A stretch of DNA of 64,000 nucleotides from CAIQPS01 sp963843455 (GCA_963843455.1 CAWJKE010000007.1:598189-662188), one strand, 5' to 3'; positions 1-7,880 are shown, counted from the stretch's first letter. Notes: a model not told the origin generated them from the letters alone. Made by a program: numbers and translations.

Positions 1-454
1 GTTCGAGTACGACCCAAAGGAAGATCGTCTCAAGGCGCAGCACCACCCGTTCACCAAGCCCCGTCTGGAACGCATCGAAGACCTGCTGGAGCGCCCGCTG
101 GAGTTGGGTACCTTCGCCTATGACCTGGTGCTGAACGGTGTCGAACTGGGTAGCGGCTCGCTTCGGATCGCCGATCCGCAGATGCAAGAGGCGGTCTTCG
201 AAGCTCTGGGGCTCGATGAGGAGCAGATCAAGGTCAAGTTCGGTTTCCTGGTGGAGGCCATGGACTACGGGATACCTCCGCACGGGGGCATCGGCCTGGG
301 GCTCGATCGCACCGTCATGCTGATGGCGGGGGAGTCCTCCATCCGAGAAGTCATCGCCTTCCCCAAGACGCAAAGCGGGTCGTGCCCCCTCACCGATGCA
401 CCGTCGCGAGTCGCTGCCGAACAGCTGCGCGAACTGCGCATACGCACCGTCTAA
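1..454 (+). CDS. aspS: Aspartyl-tRNA synthetase, C-terminal fragment
   Basis: This is the last 150 codons of a class II aspartyl-tRNA synthetase, which charges tRNA-Asp (or tRNA-Asn as well in non-discriminating forms). The gene is cut by the window edge; the reading frame enters at base 2. Visible family hallmarks are the HHPFT motif (about residues 15-19 of the fragment), the motif 3 region GGIGLGLDRTVMLMAG with its ATP-binding arginine, and the closing stretch IAFPKTQSGS-LTDAPS. It ends at a TAA. A small-RNA gene follows about 150 bases later. Function is certain; the discriminating or non-discriminating type cannot be read from this part. Confidence 0.97.
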   Translation, partial: FEYDPKEDRLKAQHHPFTKPRLERIEDLLERPLELGTFAYDLVLNGVELGSGSLRIADPQMQEAVFEALGLDEEQIKVKFGFLVEAMDYGIPPHGGIGLGLDRTVMLMAGESSIREVIAFPKTQSGSCPLTDAPSRVAAEQLRELRIRTV

Positions 455-571
455 GGCCGAGGTTTCCGCTCCTCCACGACGGCCACCGAACGCTCTCAAG
501 TTCCACCCGCAAAACGCCGACTATCTGGTGTAGGAGCCGCGGTGTGCGGCCGGGGCGGGCGGAGAGGCGCG

Positions 572-600
572 TTGCCTGCCACAGGGTCGTGTGGTACCCT
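572..600 (+). promoter_or_regulatory. Promoter of the 6S-like RNA
   Basis: A -35 box TTGCCT (572-577) and a -10 box TACCCT (595-600), preceded by TGG as in extended -10 promoters, are separated by exactly 17 bases. The predicted start, 6-7 bases downstream, falls at the first base pair of the closing stem of the adjoining RNA, so promoter and RNA support each other. Confidence 0.6.
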
Positions 601-603
601 CGG

Positions 604-765
604 GGTGCTCGACCTTGTGCGTGATCTGGCCCAAACTTGAGCCAACACACTGTGCACGGGAGGCACGTTTTCCTGAACGGCGAGTCGCCAATCAGGGACT
701 GTCACCCACCTGCTTCGGCAGGTTCAAGTGCATGTCAGACACGGCAAGGTGGAGCATTCTTTTTT
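604..765 (+). ncRNA. ssrS: Candidate 6S-type regulatory RNA
   Basis: The gap between aspS and the next gene holds an RNA of about 160 bases with its own promoter. Its ends pair: GCTC-G-ACCTTG (607-617) with CAAGGT-G-GAGC (745-755), ten pairs around one G-G mismatch, with A-T and G-T pairs extending outward. Six T residues (760-765) follow at once, so the closing stem doubles as an intrinsic terminator. Inside is an unpaired bubble (about 620-634 and 730-742), then a second helix (635-643 with 721-729), then a terminal part with two small hairpins, one with a TTCG loop (708-723). Closing stem, large bubble and terminal arm is the layout of 6S RNA, which binds sigma-70 RNA polymerase. One Bacillus 6S RNA gene is also, as I recall, next to aspS. 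An RNA gene here is likely; the 6S identity is inference from shape and neighbour. Confidence 0.6.
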
Positions 766-778
766 GGGAAGGGTTGAA

Positions 779-1291
779 ATGTCCGGACGAAGCAGACAGT
801 GGGCGGTTCTACTTCTAGTCGCGATCGGTCTGGGTGTCTTCCTGGTTGGTTGCGGAGGCGGCGGCGATACGACGACCCCCTCGAGTGTCTTGGAGACCAC
901 CCGCACCACCGCGGCTCGCTCGGTGGGTAGCGTCATTGAAGATCTCCTCCTGACGAAGATTGCCGTGACCGAGGAGACGCCCGAAGAGTATGTGGCGGCG
1001 ATCGGCCAGGCTCGTCCGGTGGTCCTGTTCTTCTATGTGCCAGGCAACGTGGACGACCAGAAGGTGAAGGAAGCCTTCGACGCGGTCCAGCCGGACTTCC
1101 CTGAGTACACATTTCTCAGGTACGACTACAAGACCCCCAGCGCTTACGGCGACCTTTCCACGCTCCTGAAGGTAAACTACCCGCCTGAGATCGTTCTCGT
1201 CGACCGAGGCGGCGCCGTTCGCAATATCTGGAACGGCTACATCGACGAGGGCACGTTGAAGCAGTATCTGATCAACCTTGGCCAAGGATGA
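779..1291 (+). CDS. Thioredoxin-fold lipoprotein without CXXC
   Basis: A 170-residue secreted lipoprotein. The ATG at 779 follows GGGAAGGG. The N-terminus has a basic start, a hydrophobic core and a lipobox LVGC, so it should be lipid-anchored on the outer face of the membrane. A Thr/Ser-rich linker follows. From about residue 70 the sequence reads like a thioredoxin fold (PVVLFFYVPG, then LRYDYKT, then a cis-proline-like YPPEIVLVDRGG), but the CXXC redox pair is missing, with YVPGNVDD in its place. It therefore probably binds or holds a partner rather than acting as a disulfide oxidoreductase. It stands alone between a small-RNA gene and a hairpin. The precise role is unknown. Confidence 0.8.
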   Translation: MSGRSRQWAVLLLVAIGLGVFLVGCGGGGDTTTPSSVLETTRTTAARSVGSVIEDLLLTKIAVTEETPEEYVAAIGQARPVVLFFYVPGNVDDQKVKEAFDAVQPDFPEYTFLRYDYKTPSAYGDLSTLLKVNYPPEIVLVDRGGAVRNIWNGYIDEGTLKQYLINLGQG

Positions 1292-1318
1292 AGCGACCCT
1301 GACCTAGTCATGTAGGCG

Positions 1319-1340
1319 AGGGCCGGGTCATCCCGGCCCT
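1319..1340 (+). terminator. Hairpin after the lipoprotein gene
   Basis: GGGCCGGG (1320-1327) and CCCGGCCC (1332-1339) form a perfect 8-pair stem with a TCAT loop, extended by A1319-T1340. Only two T residues follow, so it is a weak intrinsic terminator or an RNA-stabilising hairpin. The upstream GTG candidate for mnmA at 1342 lies against this stem, which argues for the later start at 1360. Confidence 0.5.
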
Positions 1341-1359
1341 TGTGCTATGGAGAGGCTTT

Positions 1360-2856
1360 GTGGGGTCAAGCGCTGACGACAGTCTGGGCAGGACGGCGGG
1401 TCTGGCCTACGGGGCCAGGGTGGCCGAGCGCCTTCTTTCGTGCACCCTGGCCGGGCCTGTCGCGGGGGCGGATGCTGTCGGAGAGGCTGGAAGCAAGGAG
1501 TGCGGGAGCCTGGTGCGGATCGAACTGCGCATCCGCGCCGGTCGTATCGAGGAGGCCCGCTACCAGGCCCACGGATGCCCGGCCACGCTGGCGAGCGCGA
1601 GCCAGGTGTGCGGGTGTGTGACCGGCCGGTCCTTTCTGGAAGCGGCCTCTGTGACTCATGCCGGGATATGCCACGATCTGGGTCTTGTCTCGTCGAAGGA
1701 GTACACGGCGACTGTGGCTCTCGACGCGCTTCACGAAGCGCTGACCGCGTCGCTGGGCTCGCCCGGGTGCGAGATCGGCGCCCAAGGACGCGGGGGAGTC
1801 CTCGTCGGGATGAGCGGCGGAGTGGACAGCGCGGTCGCCGCGCTTCTACTACAGGAGCAAGGCTTCCACGTGGTCGGTATCACTCTTACCCTATGGAACG
1901 ATCCCGGGGTCGTCGGCGAGCGGAGTTGCTGTTCCCCCGAGAACGTGCGCCGGGCGCGAAGAGTTGCCCACAGCCTTGGCATCCCGCACCTTGCCCTCGA
2001 CGCCGCTGAGCCCTTCTACCGGGACGTGGTGGAGTACTTCGTTTCGGAATACGCAGCCGGCCGAACGCCCAATCCCTGTTCAAAGTGCAACTCCAGGGTG
2101 CGCCTAGGAGTATTGCTGGCGACGGCCCGCCAGCTGGGGCTCGAGCGCGTGGCGACAGGACACTATGCCCGTCTTACCGATTCGCCGCCGCGGCTTGCCC
2201 GAGGTCTGGACCCCCTGAAGGATCAGTCCTACGTTCTTGCCGAGGTGTCGCACGACATCCTCGAGCACGTCATGTTTCCTCTGGGCGGAATGCGCAAGCC
2301 AGACGTTCGAGAGACGGCGGCGCGGGCCGGTCTGGAGGGTCATTCGGCCCCCGAGAGCCAGGAGATCTGCTTCGTGCCCGACGACGATCATCGCCGCTTC
2401 TTGCGGGAGCGCCTTGGGGTTCTCCCCGGGGAGATCGTAGACCTCGAAGGCAAAGTGCTGGGGCATCACGAGGGGACCTACAACTTTACGATAGGACAGC
2501 GCAAAGGAATGCGAGTGGCGGCCGGGGAACCGCGGTACGTCGTGGGGATAGAGGCTTCCCAGCGACGCGTCATCGCAGGCGGCGCCCGAGACGCACACGT
2601 GGGCATCGTGCGCGCCGAGGGACTAGTATGGCACCGCACAGTGGGCGAAGAGCCGCTTGAGGTCCAGGTCCGCTCCGCGGCGGCGCCTTTGCGCGCGTCG
2701 GGGATCACGGTCGCCGGTGGTTGCCTGACCGTCCTTCTGGGAATGCCCGCGGCGGGGGTGGCAACCGGCCAGACCGTGGTGGTGTACGAGGGCGACAGAG
2801 TGGTCGTCGCGGGCACTATCACCTCCACCGAGCCGTGGGCCGGCGCGGACCGATGA
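1360..2856 (+). CDS. mnmA: NifU-like domain fused to tRNA 2-thiouridylase MnmA
   Basis: The C-terminal 350 residues are MnmA, which puts sulfur on C2 of the wobble uridine (U34) of tRNA-Lys, -Glu and -Gln. Visible are the PP-loop SGGVDS (about residues 152-157), the first catalytic cysteine in NPCSKCN, ATGHYARL, LKDQSYVL, the second cysteine in ESQEICFVP and FTIGQRKG. The first 125 residues resemble the NifU/IscU scaffold: ECGSLVRIELRI, then GRIEEARYQAHGCPATLASAS, with two of the three ligand cysteines; the third is replaced by KEYTAT. The fusion suggests that sulfur or an Fe-S cluster is passed within one protein. GTG 1360 is chosen because GGAGAGG (1349-1355) lies four bases upstream; GTG 1342 would begin at a hairpin. 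No cysteine desulfurase gene is next to it. Confidence 0.92.
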   Translation: MGSSADDSLGRTAGLAYGARVAERLLSCTLAGPVAGADAVGEAGSKECGSLVRIELRIRAGRIEEARYQAHGCPATLASASQVCGCVTGRSFLEAASVTHAGICHDLGLVSSKEYTATVALDALHEALTASLGSPGCEIGAQGRGGVLVGMSGGVDSAVAALLLQEQGFHVVGITLTLWNDPGVVGERSCCSPENVRRARRVAHSLGIPHLALDAAEPFYRDVVEYFVSEYAAGRTPNPCSKCNSRVRLGVLLATARQLGLERVATGHYARLTDSPPRLARGLDPLKDQSYVLAEVSHDILEHVMFPLGGMRKPDVRETAARAGLEGHSAPESQEICFVPDDDHRRFLRERLGVLPGEIVDLEGKVLGHHEGTYNFTIGQRKGMRVAAGEPRYVVGIEASQRRVIAGGARDAHVGIVRAEGLVWHRTVGEEPLEVQVRSAAAPLRASGITVAGGCLTVLLGMPAAGVATGQTVVVYEGDRVVVAGTITSTEPWAGADR

Positions 2857-2884
2857 CCGCGCTGGAAAAGCGGCAATTTGCCTG

Positions 2885-2893
2885 TGGTATAGT
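2885..2893 (+). promoter_or_regulatory. Extended -10 promoter element before the DUF948 gene
   Basis: TGG followed by TATAGT (2888-2893) makes an extended -10 box 40 bases before the ATG at 2933. No good -35 hexamer lies at the right distance. It probably starts the DUF948-YtxH-RsbW-sigma factor run. Confidence 0.4.
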
Positions 2894-2932
2894 CGGAGTC
2901 GCTTTCTACCGAAGAGCTAAAGGGGGCTAGAT

Positions 2933-3307
2933 ATGCAGTGGGACGCTAATGCCATCATGGACATCTGCATCGGTATCTTCTTCCTGCTCTTCGGGGCAGG
3001 GCTTCTGTATATGCTTCTTCGTCTAGCCGGAGTCTTCGGTCGCGCGACGAACATCCTTACTGACGTCAATACCGAAGTGATCCCGCTGCTGACGCGCGTC
3101 GAGACCACGCTCGATCGCGTGAATGCGGAACTCGACCAGGTCGAGGAGATAACCACCTCGATGGCCAAGATCATCAAGATAGCCGAGACCACACTCACGT
3201 CGGTTCATGGAGCGATAGCAGCTCCGATCAAGAAGGTCGCAGGCCTGTCCTCTGCGGTCACCGAAGGGATTTCCTCGTTTGTTTCGGGCAAAAGGAAGGA
3301 GACTTGA
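2933..3307 (+). CDS. DUF948 (YtxG-like) membrane protein
   Basis: A 124-residue protein with one N-terminal membrane segment (about residues 8-30, IMDICIGIFFLLFGAGLLYMLL) and a long amphipathic helix of repeated Val/Thr/Glu (NTEVIPLLTRVETTLDRVNAELDQVEEI) typical of DUF948 proteins such as Bacillus YtxG. AGGGGG lies eight bases before the ATG. Its stop overlaps the start of the YtxH-like gene (TGATG). In Bacillus the ytxG-ytxH pair belongs to the general stress regulon; here the pair sits just before an RsbW-like protein and a SigB/SigF-type sigma factor, which suggests the same kind of stress link. Biochemical function is unknown. Confidence 0.8.
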   Translation: MQWDANAIMDICIGIFFLLFGAGLLYMLLRLAGVFGRATNILTDVNTEVIPLLTRVETTLDRVNAELDQVEEITTSMAKIIKIAETTLTSVHGAIAAPIKKVAGLSSAVTEGISSFVSGKRKET

Positions 3308-3564
3308 TGGGCGGCATTCGTTCGTTTCTCGTTTTGGTCGCCGGGGTAGCGATAGGGGGGGCTCTCATCATCGCGCATCGGGTCTCTCAGGAGACGGGCA
3401 AGAGCATGGTCGAGTCCTTCGCCGAAGTCCCCGGCGAAGCCCAGCGTATATTTGAGGAACTGAGGGAACGGGCCGAGGAAGCGGCAGGACGGGCACGTCA
3501 GGCGTACGAGCAGAAGCAGGCCGAGATGGAGACCTACCTCGGCGGTGGCGGTCCGGTCGAATAG
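3307..3564 (+). CDS. YtxH-like small membrane protein
   Basis: An 85-residue protein: a membrane segment at the N-terminus (FLVLVAGVAIGGALIIAH) followed by a charged helical tail rich in Glu, Ala and Gln (EELRERAEEAAGRARQAYEQ), the usual YtxH-family layout. The ATG at 3307 overlaps the stop of the upstream gene by one base, so the two are probably translated together; a TTG at 3304 is the less likely alternative. No enzymatic motif is present. A role in envelope stress is inferred only from the neighbours. Confidence 0.75.
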   Translation: MGGIRSFLVLVAGVAIGGALIIAHRVSQETGKSMVESFAEVPGEAQRIFEELRERAEEAAGRARQAYEQKQAEMETYLGGGGPVE

Positions 3565-3566
3565 GG

Positions 3567-3995
3567 GTGGTGGCACTGGCTGAGCCGCGCGAGAGGTCCG
3601 ATATCGTCATTCTTCGAGCTCCCCGCGGAAGAGGCAATCTGCCCATCATGCGGGTTGTCATAGGGGGAGTCGCGTCCCGGCACGCGTTGTCGGTCGACCG
3701 GTTGGATGATCTCGAATTGGCGGTCGAAACGCTGCTTCGCGAGGAGCCCGTCCAGGGGGCTGATCTGACCCTTACCGTCTCTGTCGTGTCCGGCACCTTC
3801 AAGGTTGCCCTCCAGGGGCTCAGCAGCCAACTGGTTCGGCGGACTTTGTCCGCCACCGAGTGTATCGAGTTGGGCAGCGATGGCCGGGCGGACGTTCTCC
3901 GGATGCTCATGGATTCGCTTGTCGATGGATACCGGACGGTGGACGGGATCAATGCCGATTCCTTCTCAGTCGAGATGGAGAAACGGATTCTGTAG
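3567..3995 (+). CDS. Degenerate RsbW/SpoIIAB-like anti-sigma protein
   Basis: A 142-residue protein starting at GTG 3567, two bases after the YtxH stop. The stretch MRVVIGGVASRHALSVDRLDDLELAVETLL matches the start of RsbW-type kinases (first strand, then the N-box helix usually ending in E-A-x-x-N-A). The asparagine that binds Mg-ATP is not present here and no clear DxGxG box follows, so kinase activity is doubtful. The C-terminal part (MLMDSLVDGYRTVDG, then SVEMEKRI) fits the last strands of the fold. The sigma-factor gene begins directly after its stop, the usual place for an anti-sigma factor. Most likely it binds the neighbouring sigma factor; this is inference from fold resemblance and position. 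Confidence 0.6.
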   Translation: MVALAEPRERSDIVILRAPRGRGNLPIMRVVIGGVASRHALSVDRLDDLELAVETLLREEPVQGADLTLTVSVVSGTFKVALQGLSSQLVRRTLSATECIELGSDGRADVLRMLMDSLVDGYRTVDGINADSFSVEMEKRIL

Positions 3996-4847
3996 GTGTC
4001 GCCTACCGACACCGCAACACGACGGCCGGGAGCATCGAGTGTGACTATGGCCTACGGCGACGGACCAAAGAGGATGTCTGAGCGGGACCTGCTGGTCTTG
4101 GTCCGCGACCATAAAGACGGGGCGGCCAGGGAAGAGCTGATCACTCGCTATCTGCCTCTGGTGAGAAGCCTTGCGCGCAGGTTCGCGTCACGCGGGCAGC
4201 CGGTCGAGGACCTGATCCAGGTGGGCAGCATCGGCCTCATCAAGGCCATCGATCGTTTTGACTTGGAACGAGGAGTCGAGCTGTCTACCTATGCGACTCC
4301 GACCATCTTAGGCGAGATCAAGCGCTACTTCCGGGATAAGGGCTGGGCCGTCAAAGTCCCCAGGGCCCTTCAGGACCTGAATGTGCGGCTCAACCGGGTC
4401 ACGGAGTCGCTGACAGTCGAACTGCGCAGGTCTCCCACCATCGGAGAGCTGGCTGCGGCCACGGGTGCATCGGAAGAAGAGGTGGTCGAGGCTCTGGAGA
4501 GCGGCCGAGCCTACAGTTCGGTCTCCATCTTTTCTGGTGGGGGTCCGGACGAAGACGAATCGGTGGGACTGCTGGACTGCCTCGGTGTGGAAGAAGAGGC
4601 GTACGCGGTGTTCGAGCAACGGCGAGTGCTGGCTCCCGCTATGGAGCGGCTCGATCCTCGCGAGCGGTTGATTCTCCATCTGCGCTTCTTCGAAGGTATG
4701 ACGCAGACGCAGGTGGCGGCGCGTATCGGCATTTCGCAGATGCATGTCTCGCGTCTCATACGAAGATCGATAGAGAATCTCCACGAGTATATGACGGAGA
4801 AAGAATCCCCGGCAGACGGCGCGGGGGAGAGAGGCAAGGTCTGCTAG
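3996..4847 (+). CDS. RNA polymerase sigma factor, SigB/SigF/SigG group
   Basis: A sigma-70 family factor of group 3. Region 2 is clear (EELITRYLPLVRSLARRFASRG, DLIQVGSIGLIKAIDRFD, FSTYA-like LSTYATPTILGEIKRYFRDKGWAVKVPR), region 3 follows (SPTIGELAAATGASEEEVVEAL), and region 4 has the helix-turn-helix (LDPRERLILHLRFFEGMTQTQVAARIGISQMHVSRLIRRS). VKVPRALQDL is typical of general-stress and sporulation factors. The start is uncertain: GTG 3996 follows the previous stop directly; ATG 4047 and ATG 4074 are in frame and conserved sequence begins only near 4074. The stop abuts the alaS start. Control by the upstream RsbW-like protein is likely. Which genes it reads is unknown. Confidence 0.92.
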   Translation: MSPTDTATRRPGASSVTMAYGDGPKRMSERDLLVLVRDHKDGAAREELITRYLPLVRSLARRFASRGQPVEDLIQVGSIGLIKAIDRFDLERGVELSTYATPTILGEIKRYFRDKGWAVKVPRALQDLNVRLNRVTESLTVELRRSPTIGELAAATGASEEEVVEALESGRAYSSVSIFSGGGPDEDESVGLLDCLGVEEEAYAVFEQRRVLAPAMERLDPRERLILHLRFFEGMTQTQVAARIGISQMHVSRLIRRSIENLHEYMTEKESPADGAGERGKVC

Positions 4848-7466
4848 GTGAAGACGGCCGAACTACGAAAGATGTACCTGGACTATTTCGTCGAGCGAAG
4901 TCATTTGCTCGTGCCCAGCTCCTCTCTCGTCCCATACAAAGACACCTCCGTGCTGCTCACCACTGCAGGGATGCAGCAGTTCAAGCCCTACTTCATGGGA
5001 CTGGCCGAGCCCCCCAGTGGCAGGCTGACCAGCGTGCAGAAGTGCTTCCGCACGTCCGATATCGACAAGGTGGGGCTCACCGCGCGACATTGCACCTTCT
5101 TCGAGATGCTCGGCAACTTCTCGGTGGGCGACTACTTCAAGGAGGGGGCCGTCCGCTTCGCCTGGGAGTTTTCCCTTGACTATCTGAAGCTCGATCCCGC
5201 CCTCATCTGGATTTCGTACTTCGAAGGTGACGACCAGATCGGGGCAGACGAAGAGGCGGTGGCGCTCTGGGAGGCGTTGGGGGTGCCTCGGGCTCGCATG
5301 GTAGGCCTGCCTCGCAGCGCCAACTTCTGGGGCCCGGTGGGGCCCACGGGTCCCTGCGGTCCCTGCTCGGAACTGTATTTCGACAGGGGGGCTGAGCACG
5401 GTTGCTCCGACCCCGGTTGCCGTCCAGGATGCGACTGCGATCGGTTTGTCGAGTACTGGAACCTGGTCTTCACCGGCTACAACATGGGGGAGGACCAGCA
5501 GCTCACCAACCTGCCCAAGCAGAATATCGACACCGGCATGGGCCTGGAGCGGGTGGCGGCACTCAAGCAGGGGGTATCGGCGGTCTTTCTGACCGACTTG
5601 TTCAAGCCCCTGTTGGAACTGGGGGAAGAGATCGCGGGCAAGCGGTACGGAGACGACAGGCAGGTCGACGTCGCCCTTCGCGTGCTGGCCGACCATGCGC
5701 GGGCCATGTCGTTCCTCGTCGCCGACGGCGTCCTGCCCAGCAACGAGGGCCGGGGCTACGTACTTCGCCGCATCGTCCGCCGCGCGGCCCGTTTCAGCCG
5801 GTCGGCCGGCATGGAGCCACCCTTCCTGCAGCGCTTCGCCCAGAGGACCATCGACCTCATGGGGGGTACATACCCGGAACTGGTGGACCGGCGCGAGGCG
5901 ATCCTGCGCACCATCGGGTCAGAAGAGGAGCGTTTCAACAGGACCTTGGACCAGGGATTGATTCTGGTGGAGGAAGCGATAGCTCGCGCCAGCGACGCCG
6001 GCAGCACGGTGTTCCCAGGAGAGGTCGCCTTTCAATTGCACGATACGTACGGCTTTCCCGTGGAAGTCACCCGCGAGATCGTCGAAGAACGGGGGCTGAC
6101 GCTCGACTTGGCCGGATTCGACTCCTCGATGGACGGCCAGCGCAAGCGTGCCCGCGGCGCGCAAAGGGGCGGGGACGCCCTCCAGGAGGCCGTTGTCCGC
6201 TTCGCCCGCCAAACGGAGCACGCCACCGAGTTCAAGGGTCATGAGCGTGAAGACCTCTACACAGTGGTAGAGCACGTAGAGTCGCTCGAGGACGGACGGG
6301 TGCTGCTAGCACTGCGAGAGAGCCCCTTCTACGCCGAGATGGGAGGCCAGACGGCCGATACCGGTGTGGTGGAGTCCGAGGGTGGCAAGGTGCAGGTGGA
6401 GGACGTACAGCAACAGGGCGAAGTCCAAGTGCTCGTAGCCCGTCCGCTGGAGGGCGAAGTCGAGGCGGGAGTCCGGGTCAAGGCCAGCCTTTCGTCGAGT
6501 CATCGCCACGACGTGGCCGCCAATCACACCGCCACGCATCTGCTGCACTACGCGCTCCGCTCACGTCTAGGCAAGGATGTGACACAGGCGGGCTCTTCGG
6601 TACGCGCCGACAAGTTCCGCTTCGACTTCGCGTATCACGAGCCCATCGGGCGGGAACACCTCAAAGAGATAGAGGAGTTGGTCAACCGCCGCATCGTCGA
6701 GAACCACCCTGTGCGCACGTTCACCACCAGCCTCGAGTACGCCCGAGACCTGGGGGCGACCGCTCTGTTCGGGGAGAAGTACGGTGACTTCGTGCGGGTC
6801 GTTGAGATCGACGATTTCAGCCGGGAACTGTGCGGCGGTACTCACGTCGCTTGGACGAGCGAGGTCGGCGCCTTCAAGATCCTGTCCGAGGGCAGCGTCG
6901 GCGCCAATGCGCGCCGTATCGAGGCGGTTTCCGGAAGGGCGGCCGTCGCGTACTACAGGGACCGAGACCTCCTGGTGGGCGCCGCGGCCTCCGCTCTGGA
7001 TGTGACCGACGACCAGGTGCTGCCCGCCCTCACCCGGTTGCAGAACCGCGTCAGCGCCCTTGAGAGCGAATTATCGGGCTTCGTATCGAGGGCCTCCAGG
7101 GACGTAGTCACAACGCTAGCCGCGCGGGCCGTGAGCCACGACGGGGTCGCCGTGGTGGCAGAGGTAGTGGAGGCCCGCGACGGTGACCACCTTCTCCTTC
7201 TGGTCGACCAGGTCCGCGAACGGGTCCAGCCGGGCGTCGTGGCCTTGGGAGCTGAACTGCAGGGCAAGGCCACGCTCGTAATCAGCGTCAGCCCTCAGGT
7301 TCCTCGGGTGGACGCTGGTCAGATCGTCAAGACTGCTTCACGGGCCTTCGGCGGTGGGGGAGGAGGTACTGCCCATCTCGGGAGGGGTGGCGGCGGCGAC
7401 CCCCTCAGGCTGAGCGAAGCGATCGCGTGTGCGCGCGATACGGTCGTTGCGCGCCTGAGTGACTAG
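4848..7466 (+). CDS. alaS: Alanyl-tRNA synthetase
   Basis: A full-length class II alanyl-tRNA synthetase of 872 residues. The aminoacylation core shows LLTTAGMQQFKPYF, the RTSDIDKVG stretch, HCTFFEMLGNFS and GMGLERVA. The editing domain has the zinc/catalytic motif HTATH (about 560-564) and C-x3-H in ELCGGTH (662, 666), which clears mischarged Ser and Gly. A cysteine-rich loop CSDPGCRPGCDC lies near residue 190. The C-Ala domain ends with a very glycine-rich stretch (FGGGGGGTAHLGRGGGG). GTG 4848 is directly after the sigma-factor stop and its own stop directly precedes ruvX, so it belongs to one long operon. The alaS-ruvX-mltG-aroE order is classic for Actinobacteria. Confidence 0.98.
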   Translation: MKTAELRKMYLDYFVERSHLLVPSSSLVPYKDTSVLLTTAGMQQFKPYFMGLAEPPSGRLTSVQKCFRTSDIDKVGLTARHCTFFEMLGNFSVGDYFKEGAVRFAWEFSLDYLKLDPALIWISYFEGDDQIGADEEAVALWEALGVPRARMVGLPRSANFWGPVGPTGPCGPCSELYFDRGAEHGCSDPGCRPGCDCDRFVEYWNLVFTGYNMGEDQQLTNLPKQNIDTGMGLERVAALKQGVSAVFLTDLFKPLLELGEEIAGKRYGDDRQVDVALRVLADHARAMSFLVADGVLPSNEGRGYVLRRIVRRAARFSRSAGMEPPFLQRFAQRTIDLMGGTYPELVDRREAILRTIGSEEERFNRTLDQGLILVEEAIARASDAGSTVFPGEVAFQLHDTYGFPVEVTREIVEERGLTLDLAGFDSSMDGQRKRARGAQRGGDALQEAVVRFARQTEHATEFKGHEREDLYTVVEHVESLEDGRVLLALRESPFYAEMGGQTADTGVVESEGGKVQVEDVQQQGEVQVLVARPLEGEVEAGVRVKASLSSSHRHDVAANHTATHLLHYALRSRLGKDVTQAGSSVRADKFRFDFAYHEPIGREHLKEIEELVNRRIVENHPVRTFTTSLEYARDLGATALFGEKYGDFVRVVEIDDFSRELCGGTHVAWTSEVGAFKILSEGSVGANARRIEAVSGRAAVAYYRDRDLLVGAAASALDVTDDQVLPALTRLQNRVSALESELSGFVSRASRDVVTTLAARAVSHDGVAVVAEVVEARDGDHLLLLVDQVRERVQPGVVALGAELQGKATLVISVSPQVPRVDAGQIVKTASRAFGGGGGGTAHLGRGGGGDPLRLSEAIACARDTVVARLSD

Positions 7467-7880
7467 GTGCGAGTCTTGGGCATAGACGTGGGGTTGAGCC
7501 GGACGGGGGTAGCCATTTCTGACCCTTTGGGAGTCACGTGCACGCCGTTACCGGTCATCCGGGAACGGGAGCGGGAGAAGACGCTTCTAAAGGTGGTTGT
7601 CGTCGCCCAAGAATACGGCGCGGGTGAGATAGTAGTGGGACTACCACGCCCGCTGGGAGGGGGAACCAACGAGCAATTGGACTCGGTCGTGGCTTTTACG
7701 GAGCGGCTGGCGACGTTGACGGAGTTGCCCATCCTTACCTGGGACGAGAGGTTCACATCCAAATTGGCGGAGAGTGCCGCCAAGAGAAGCGGAGAGCAGG
7801 ATTCGGTGGCTGCGTGCTATATGTTGCAGGACTATCTTGACTGGCGGTCCAGGAACCTAGCTGGAGATAGAGATGAGTGA
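7467..7880 (+). CDS. ruvX: Holliday junction resolvase RuvX / YqgF
   Basis: A 137-residue YqgF-family protein with an RNase H-like fold: GIDVGLSRTGVAISD at the N-terminus carries the first catalytic Asp, then IVVGLPRPLGG, and WDERFTS near the C-terminus with the other acidic residues. Members act in 16S rRNA 5' end maturation (YqgF) and have been proposed as junction resolvases. GTG 7467 follows the alaS stop without a gap, and its last codons overlap the mltG ATG. Length and motifs are normal for the family. Confidence 0.93.
   Translation: MRVLGIDVGLSRTGVAISDPLGVTCTPLPVIREREREKTLLKVVVVAQEYGAGEIVVGLPRPLGGGTNEQLDSVVAFTERLATLTELPILTWDERFTSKLAESAAKRSGEQDSVAACYMLQDYLDWRSRNLAGDRDE

Noticed and set aside
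604..765. tmRNA, SRP RNA or RNase P RNA as identity of the small RNA
   Set aside because: The tRNA-like end of tmRNA, the SRP apical motif (GGAAGCAGC type) and the RNase P core (GAGGAAAGTCC) are all absent; the layout fits 6S instead.
5402..6244. A 280-codon frame inside alaS, same strand
   Set aside because: Arg/Gly/Pro-rich shifted frame within an intact alanyl-tRNA synthetase.
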